64,000 nucleotides of DNA, from contig FN649741.1 in NCBI GenBank assembly GCA_000310025.1, positions 1,353,474 through 1,417,473 on the forward strand, read 5' to 3'. This DNA is from Ectocarpus siliculosus (taxonomy: Eukaryota; Sar; Phaeophyceae; Ectocarpales; Ectocarpaceae). Under the pieces are notes generated by a model. It did not search any database, was not told the origin of the DNA, and saw only the letters and a program-made list of their open reading frames with translations. Each line of letters opens with the position of its first letter. The first letter of the stretch is position 1. Positions 57,346 through 64,000 of the stretch are shown in pieces. The position numbers were made by a program, and so were the translations under genes.

Positions 57346-60300
57346 TGTCGTTGCTATCCGGCGTTTGGTGCATTCACGTTGTGTGCCGGTCTGATTTCTG
57401 CCGAGTGTACTGTTTCCGTGTTTGCTATGTGTGATTGAAAGAAACTCTCCGGCACCAACAGCAGCAGTTGAAGACGAGAGCACCACGCAGTGTCTAGTTT
57501 TGGACCAAGAACGGACTGAACGCCGCTCTGCCGCTTGTCCGTCTCCACAACAGACCTGGACGTGAGTCTGGCAGGTCTTGCGAGCGTTCTCAGTGATGTT
57601 ACAGCGCCCGCGGTGCGCCTGCCCCTCCCTGCCCGACCCTTGTGTCAAATTCCCCGGATCCGTGAAAGCAGCAAGCCCCCCCAAAAAACTGCTCGCTACT
57701 TTCACGGATCGGGGGAAAAACGCCTCCATACATTTGCAAGAAAGCACGCTTCCGTGAATATTTCCGTGTTTTTTTTGTCGTTAATAATAGACCTTATCCT
57801 TTTTTTCACGTTTTCGGTTTCACGTTTTCGGCTCGAAAAATTCGGGTTTGCTTTAATCTTTTCGGCTTAACCTTTTCGGTCCTTGCCGGCTAAACCTTGC
57901 CGACTTCACGTTTTGGTTTTTCTTGGTTGAACCTTTTCGGCTCATCCTTTCGGTTCAACCTTTTCGGTTTCACGTTTTCGGCATAGCCTTTTCGGCTTAT
58001 CTTTTTCGGTTTAACCTTTTCGGTTCAAACTTTCCGGTTTTGGTTTAATCTTTTCGGCTTAACTTTTTCGGTCCTTGTCGGCTTTACCTTTTCGGTTTCA
58101 CGTTTTTGGTTTACCTTTTCGGTATCCTTTTCGGCTTCTCCTTTTCGGTTTCTCCTTCTTGGTCGAATAACCTGATGTAACCCATGCCGCAATCCTCTCC
58201 ATACAGGCAGCAGCACAAGTCATCAACAACGTTGCTTCGATTTAACCTTTTTGGCTTCAAGTTTTTGTTTTTTCGGTTCACGTTTTCGGCTATCCTTTTC
58301 GGTTTCACGTTTTCGGTTTCACGTTTTCGGTTTTACCTTTTCGGCTTATCCTTTTCGGGGTCGGCTTCACCTTTTTCGACTGAACCTTTTCGGCTTTTCA
58401 CCTCACCTTGCACCCGCCGTTATGCCGAACTCGGCGACGGTCGAGCTGGTGGCCGGGTTGGGGGAGACGCGGGTGCTCAGGTCGTACCCGTACCCGAGCA
58501 CGGGGCCGTTGAACAGCCCGAAGGCCAGCACCGTCACCCAGAGCATGGCCGTGCTGCGGCTGGACACGAGCAGCACGAACATGGCCCCCGCGCCGCCGAG
58601 GCAGAGCACAGCGGCGTGGCGGTACAGCCGCGCCAGCGTGAGCGTCAGCTGGTCCCTCAGGCCCAAGACGCGGCCGAGGGTGATGGCCAGCCAGAGGCAC
58701 ACGATCAGCAGCGTTCGTCGGGAAGCGTCGGAGGTGTTGTCCGCGAATTGGCGCAGGAAAGCTGTCGCCGCTATCTGCGAAAGCGTGCGTGGGCCCGCGC
58801 TTGGTCAGAGTGGTGCCTACTCCTTAGGGGTCAGCCACACGACTGCATACACTTCAAATTGCTTCACACGCCACGTCCGCTGTAGCCCATTTCTTCGACT
58901 CTCTTCGTTTTATGTGTTTGTATCGGGAGCTTGTGGCCACGGAGTAAATGTCTTTTCGCTTGCGGTGAGGGAAGAGAAGGCACTGGGTAGAGACCAGAAC
59001 CAACATAACATGGGATCAGGATATGACGACAATGTTGCGCTTGTGGAACGTGTGGTACATGGCTTTGCTTACCCTCCCGCCCATGAACCAGAACATAATG
59101 CTGCACAGGTGGAAGTCTATCTTGTTCGCCTCGTAGAACGCTTTAGGTTTCGACCAGCCTTCCGGGAGCTTGATGGGGGCCACCTGGATGACCTCCTGGG
59201 AGAGAGAGGGGGGGGGGGGGGGAGGGTGACGCCACGGCGGAAGAGAGCAAGCGACCAGTCAAGATCGAGCGAGAAAAAACGAAACAAGGGAGTGAGAATC
59301 AATCGCTTGGGAGATAATACATCCAAGGGGACCAAGGACGCGTCGGTAAGGCCTGGTGTACCGCACGGGGGGTGAGCACAGGCACACCGCGAGGAAAAGC
59401 GCGCGCGCGTCCGAATACCACTCAAGCGTTCAGGCGCAAATTATCGAATATCCACTTAATATGGATCAACCGACACCCCTTCCAAGCTCCCTGTTCAGTC
59501 TCCGCGCCAACACCGGCCAGTTGAGGTCACTGCTGTGAGCCAGCGGTGGTGCCTGGAAAAAAAAAAACTTTCACCTCGTGGGGCGCCGGCTCCACGTCCG
59601 GGCTCGGCAGCACGACGAGGAAGCAGCCGATCAAGAAGGCCACGGTTGCAAGGACGGCGTACTCCACGACCAGCGACCCCGTCAGCCAGCCGATGAGGGG
59701 AGAGAAAGCCCCGCTGAGTCCGAAGGACACCGTGTTGGCCCCCAGCCACGGTCCTGCCGCGCTTCCGTGGAGGCGGCGCGTCATCAGCTGGCAGCCGGCG
59801 TCGACGATCGCCGTCAGGAAGCCCAGGGAGAAGAAGTTCAGGTGCAGCGAGCCCACCGTACTCGCGAGGGGCACCAGGAGGAGGTTCGCGGCCAGGAGGA
59901 ACAGCATCACGGAGATGGTGATCTTGCCTCTTGCCCACTTGTACAGCTTGGGCGAAACGATGTTGCCAATCCCCGCCCCAAGCCCCCGCGTAAGAAAGAC
60001 GGCGCCAATCTGCCGAGAGCGCCGGGTTGTGGCGGTCCGTGCGAGGCGTTGGGCAGGCGCGTCAGGACGACAGGAGCGGGGCGCGGACGAGGCCGGGGGA
60101 AGGGTGCGCGAGACGTTAGAATGGCCACCAGCGTTAAAGACACTACATGCTGCGGACCACCATGTTCCTGATGTTGCAGGGGGCGCCAACAAATGACAGC
60201 ATTGTCGGCTCCCGGGCATAAGACGTCTAGATTCAGCGAGCAACCCTTTGTATTCGTCTATTATATGGAGCAACGCATGGGTGCTTCAGCAGAGGCGCAA

Positions 60301-61951
60301 CCTCGAACGACAAATCCTTGAAAATCAAAGGCTTTTTACGTCTGCGGGAAAATATATTCCGCATGTCCCCTGGTAGACACCATCTGGTCAAGGTTTTGCC
60401 ACGGCCGGTGCACCTCACACAGACCTAAGCGCGGCTGTGAAATCAGCAGGAGGCGTCAACCGTGTCGTTTCCCGCATCCCGGGTACATGCGATTTTAGAA
60501 GAAAGTTGTCATATCATGACAACATCACGACCTTGCAGCGCTAGCCGTCGCCAAACGCGTTGGGCCCGGAATGTTCTTTCGGTTCTTTCGACAAGGCGCT
60601 ACACACTTTCGCCTCGGTGGGAGCTACCTTGGCATAGTTCTACAAATCACGGCGTTAGACACCGAGTTTTTGGATCCCTATCCCTATGCACCACGACGTT
60701 CACCAGCAGTGATACAAATCGCGGGTTTAGACGAGTCGCCTCCACAGGTCTGTCCGACGTTTGCAAACAGCCAGGAGGCATTCTGGATACCTACTATTGA
60801 ACAGCGACAAGTGGCGTTGAAAACTGATGTGATTGACTGACGGCCTTTGATACCACGACGCAAAAATGTCCCTCTGGGGTCCGCACTACAGATAGCGCCC
60901 GCACTCCCGCACGTGATTACCTCAGTCTGGCCCGATTTGCTTAGTTCCTCTCGCGGGTTACAAATGGCCGCTGCTGTACTAGGTTTTAATGTAGGGGTTC
61001 TTGACCGGGCTCACAAATTGTGTAGACTAAATGGTGCTGAAGTGCGGGCGCTACAGATCTGTATGACACTGCTGTACATTGCACATCCCCTTCGACTGCT
61101 GGTAGTCTATTACACTACATATACCATCTCGAACAGGGGTAGTCTTTCTGTGTTTGTATGCATATTGTTTTCCCTACAAAACCTATATAAAAATTCTCAG
61201 AAATGAATAGGCACTCAGTTCTCTCTCGCCTCAACAATCTACTGCTGTACGGCGGCCTTAACTAGTGCTCTCCTACACCAGTAGCAGCAGGCGCGGTCAC
61301 GCTTCGTAACGACACAGCCGAAAATGCCCAATGTTCTGCCGCTCTCGTTTTTGTGTTTTTGTTCATCATGCGTTCGTTTCAGCAGAACTGAACGTGAGAA
61401 ACGTGCGGTTATTTGGTTACAAATGATGATGGGTTGGCGGTGTGTGTGTGTGGATAATGCAGATATTGACCAGGCCTTCCAATGAACCGAGCACATGTGT
61501 ACACGGAGACGGCCACCGCCAGGAAGAGTACTGGTGGAGCAAGTCACTGCTCCCTAAACGCGCACCAGGCGGCATACACAGCAGCAGACAGACCTACAGC
61601 AGTAGTCTAGACACTGCACGAGGGCTACACACGGACTGCGGAGACATCTGTTGGGACAAACGGCATCGCAGACAGATCGTTTCCGCTCACCTCGACCGAT
61701 GTCTTGTCAAGAGCTAACGCCAGATCTCTCAGAGAGGACGCGAGTGCCACCAGCACTATACCCGACACCCCCATGGTGAGCACGTAGCTCGCCCCAACGG
61801 CTCTTCTGTAGTTCTCGGAAGTGTATTTGGACGTGCTCATGCTGCTGCCAACAGAATCATACATCTTGCTGTCCACATCCTCCAGAGACGGGGAGGGTGC
61901 ACGCTGAGGCGTACTGGAGACAGGTGCTTCGTCCGCCACATCGCCGTTCAT
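53902..61951 (-). CDS. Major facilitator superfamily transporter (MFSD4/NaGLT-like), five exons
   Basis: Exons: 61951-61691, 60009-59575, 59195-59073, 58774-58407, 54244-53902; every junction is in phase, giving 509 residues. TM1 is in exon 1 (RRAVGASYVLTMGVSGIVLVA), followed by SLRDLALALDKTSVE. Exon 2 carries FLTRGLGAGIGNIVSPKLY, the TM2-TM3 loop typical of MFS proteins, and TMs 2-6. Exon 3 is the polar central loop and start of TM7 (IMFWFMGG). Exon 4 holds TMs 7-10, and exon 5 the rest plus an acidic tail (DEGEEGEVEERRQDPEYGEE). The overall order resembles sodium-glucose transporter 1/MFSD4 proteins, so sugar or small organic solute transport is plausible, but the substrate is not shown. 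An in-frame upstream ATG at 62056 would add 35 residues. The last intron (4.2 kb) is filled with transposons and minisatellite. Confidence 0.88.
54830..54902. repeat. Direct repeat R1 at the left edge of the minisatellite block
   Basis: About 73 bp (AACCTGAAGTAACC...CGCAATCCTCTCCATACAGG...AACAACGTTGCTTCG) repeated at 58168-58241 with a few changes. The two copies bracket nearly the whole minisatellite and both transposons. Confidence 0.8.
54895..55059. repeat. TTTTCGG minisatellite, left segment
   Basis: Degenerate 11-14 bp units built from TTTCACGTTTTCGG, CCTTTTCGG and TTTAATCTTTTCGGCT. The same array continues at 56167-56564 and 57797-58400 in the same orientation, interrupted by transposon copies B and C. 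Confidence 0.85.
55063..56163. mobile_element. PIF/Harbinger-like element, copy B (1.10 kb)
   Basis: Inverted relative to copy A, with TTA at 55060-55062 and 56164-56166. The right terminus (GTTAACAATACCCC) is intact; the left (GGGTCGTTCTTATCG) is mutated. It carries the plus-strand 155-codon frame (55295-55762) shared with copy A. That frame holds two internally similar segments (QRADSFRSAVCM and RHANSFGLAIYI). Confidence 0.78.
56167..56564. repeat. TTTTCGG minisatellite, middle segment
   Basis: About 400 bp of the same degenerate units as at 54895-55059, lying between transposon copies B and C. Confidence 0.85.
56568..57793. mobile_element. PIF/Harbinger-like element, copy C (1.23 kb), with internal insertion
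   Basis: Same orientation as copy A and opposite to B, with TTA at 56565-56567 and 57794-57796. A ~116 bp segment at about 57295-57410, absent from A and B, contains a (CTG)n run (57304-57340) and interrupts the internal frame, giving the extra length. Confidence 0.78.
57797..58400. repeat. TTTTCGG minisatellite, right segment
   Basis: About 600 bp of degenerate CCTTTTCGGCTTAAC-type units, ending just before the donor of transporter exon 58774-58407 and containing the R2 direct repeat (58168-58241). Confidence 0.85.
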
Positions 61952-63039
61952 CGTTTCAACCACCTCGTCACTAGAGTGTAGACACTTGCCACCGCCGGGG
62001 TGCGGGGTTCCGCGATCCCCATCACTGATCGTGCAGACGGGGGGGGGTGGGGGCATACGCAGGTTCACGAAAAATAACTCACCCAGCAACATGACAACAT
62101 GATGACCCACTCATTCATCATGCTGGGTGTGTTAGCTAATGATGTGTGTAGCGGTGTAGCAGGTACGCCCGGGCGAAGTAGGAGAGCAATGCGACACAAT
62201 TGTTTGCTATATAGCTCCGTCTGCAGGTGCATCCTCTGGGCGATTGCCGCCGCCTCGATGGCGCCCAGCGTTGGTGGCGCAGACACACGCCCTGAGAGTG
62301 AGATACATACACAGATAGATAGATAGATACAATTTAGATAGATTGCATGTACGTATGACATTTTTTAGACTATTCTCCGCCAGATGCCAAAAATGGAAAA
62401 ATGGGGCATGTTGGATTGGGCAGTGGTATTATATGCACTCCAGAGACGCGTTGTTCACGGCAATTCGCAGCGGGCTTATGCCAAACGAAAGTCACAGTAA
62501 CAACGTTCATATTGTTGGAGCATTCGACGCCAAGAGGGCACAACAACAACAACAACAACAACAACATAATCAACAACAACGCGGAACGCATCAAATTTTC
62601 AACGCATAAGCCATACGTTTTGTTCAAAACCATTGGCGGCGTCAATGCCCAACCATGAATCACGCTACATACATACGTAGAAAACGTCAGGTCGATTACA
62701 CGTGACTTTTGCTTCTTCCCCGCCCCGCAGTCCCGGCCTCGGTCGAGTCCCTCATCCTTCTTCTTATTGTATGCAGTAGTTTGGTCCTCCTCTTGGATGT
62801 ATTTCTTTCTCTGTTTATTTGTCCTTCCGTCCCCGACGGTTGTTAGCGGATGTCTCAGTGAAGCCAGTAGTATACGCTTCTTTCATATCTCAGCATCCAT
62901 CCGCGAGTTGGTTTGCACCTCACGATGCCTTGTGGGACACCTGGTGGAGCCCGTGGGAACACAGCAAGCAGCCGCAGTGGATGTAGTTTCGATCGGTCGG
63001 CGACAGCCGTATCGTGGCGTGGTGGCAGCTTGCTTCGGC

Positions 63040-63390
63040 GTTATCTCGGCAACCGCATGTCGGTTTGGGCCCCATGATGGCTTGTGTGACAGGTGTTGGT
63101 TTCGTGCTCATTGGAGGAAGTGCCTGAGCTGATTTTCGAGCGGTATCGTTCGTTGTTAAGCTTGTCAACGACACCGAGCTGACCTCTTTGGGGACATACC
63201 TCGGCAACCACTGGTCGCTTTGGGCTCAACGATCGATGGCTTGCTTGCGTGATAGCTGAGACCTGTACAAACACCGTGGACGTGGGTTCGAAGAATTTAG
63301 AGCCGGTGTCGTCAACAAGCGTTTACCCCAACACCGATCGATGTCGTCTTTGGCACAGTACTTGGGAAGCCTGGCGGACGCTCTGCTGCC
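63040..63390. repeat. Diverged ~140 bp tandem repeats
   Basis: Segments sharing CTCGGCAACC...TCG.TTTGGGC...GATGGCTTG and GTCAACGACACCGA/GTCAACAAGCG...ACACCGA recur with a ~140 bp period, at least twice clearly and a third time weakly. No coding frame persists through the units. Confidence 0.5.
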
Positions 63391-63956
63391 CGTGGTGTGT
63401 ACAGTAGTGCAGCGAAAATCCGGACGGTGGTTTGCTCCTTGACTAGTCTACAGTATTACGCGGCGTTTGCGTTCGGAGGTTGATCCCCACCACGAATAAA
63501 CGTATTGAGCCAGTGCCGTAGTCATTATCGAATATTGGGCGCAACCGACTGTGTGCATCGAACATCGAACGCCCCAACAGGGATCTCACCACATCAAGTG
63601 GGTGCGAGACGAACATTTAATTAACTAGTAAGAGGAGTGGGGACGAAGTTCAGACGTCGCCTCACTACGCACCAAGAAAACGTGATTGATACGGATGCAG
63701 TAACGTGGGTATGATCCCGAACCAGCAATAATCAACACCAGGTGTGAATTACAAGAAAGGTTCATTAACGGAAAACCTCCAGTGCACTCGGTCGGACCGT
63801 GCAATCTATCAATAGCAACGTCGTTTAAGTTACGACACGCTGTACAGGGATGGCATGCCCCATTAGAGAAACAGACTGAACAGAACACACGACATCCACC
63901 CCACAACCCCCCACGTACTAAACGTGGCGCGTCTCCGCCACGAGAGGGTGGCACTA

Positions 63957-63998
63957 TTGTTGTTGTTGTGGTTGTTGTTGTTGTTGTTGTTGTTGTCT
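63957..63998. repeat. (GTT)n microsatellite
   Basis: Nearly pure GTT run reaching the right edge of the window. Confidence 0.9.
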
Positions 63999-64000
63999 TC

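Larger units (their letters stand above)
61952..64000. other. 5' flank of the transporter gene and unassigned right edge
   Basis: No supported gene. It holds a short (GATA)n run at about 62314-62345 and a (CAA)n run at about 62541-62575. A C+G-rich minus-strand stretch at about 62292-62170 has a strong acceptor-like tract before it and reads TLGAIEAAAIAQRMHLQTEL; it may be an unplaced exon. Diverged tandem repeats occupy about 63040-63390, and (GTT)n runs to the window end. Confidence 0.45.

Noticed and set aside
63625-63954. 109-codon minus-strand Cys-rich frame at the right edge
   Set aside because: Cys spacing fits no zinc-binding motif I recognise, and no splice or start evidence supports it.

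Overview
This window is eukaryotic nuclear DNA. Its genes are split into many short exons (48 to 660 bp, mostly with GT-AG borders) separated by introns that are mostly 300-1500 bp and repeat-rich. Flanks are long and T/G-rich. A conserved motile-cilium gene is present, and two runs of N show it is a draft assembly. The best guess is a flagellate-forming stramenopile, most probably a brown alga of the Ectocarpus type. That assignment rests on gene architecture and composition, not on a database search.

Six protein-coding genes can be rebuilt by joining exons whose reading phases match at every junction, with one exception in the mitochondrial dehydrogenase. From left to right they are: (1) the 3' end of a RING-finger protein (+, 1-1059); (2) an FGGY-family carbohydrate kinase of gluconokinase type (-, 8335-3655, 5 exons); (3) the ciliary coiled-coil protein CFAP58 (-, 23053-9320, 21 exons); (4) a two-exon protein with a Tudor-like chromatin-reader domain (+, 23701-26451); (5) a large mitochondrial NAD-specific glutamate dehydrogenase of the GDH2 class (-, 51121-28980, about 25 exons over 22 kb); (6) a 12-TM-type major facilitator transporter (-, 61951-53902, 5 exons). 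The last 2 kb hold no gene I can support. The genes do not form a pathway. The kinase, dehydrogenase and transporter all touch carbon/nitrogen metabolism, but nothing suggests coordination.

Introns and spacers hold most of the unusual content. There are three copies of a ~1.1 kb PIF/Harbinger-like non-autonomous DNA transposon: one in the Tudor-gene intron, and two in opposite orientation inside a TTTTCGG-type minisatellite in the last transporter intron. Others are a TTAA-flanked foldback element in dehydrogenase intron 1, a ~735 bp palindrome in another dehydrogenase intron, a short retroposon-like repeat with an 18 bp target-site duplication, a duplicated hAT-like transposase fragment in CFAP58 intron 1, and degenerate telomere-like tracts.

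The sequence on the right of the second assembly gap (30788-30887) looks like a badly base-called second copy of the sequence on its left, so this part of the assembly is probably falsely duplicated. I found no CRISPR array, operon, rRNA or intact tRNA gene, and no evidence of an undescribed multi-gene system.
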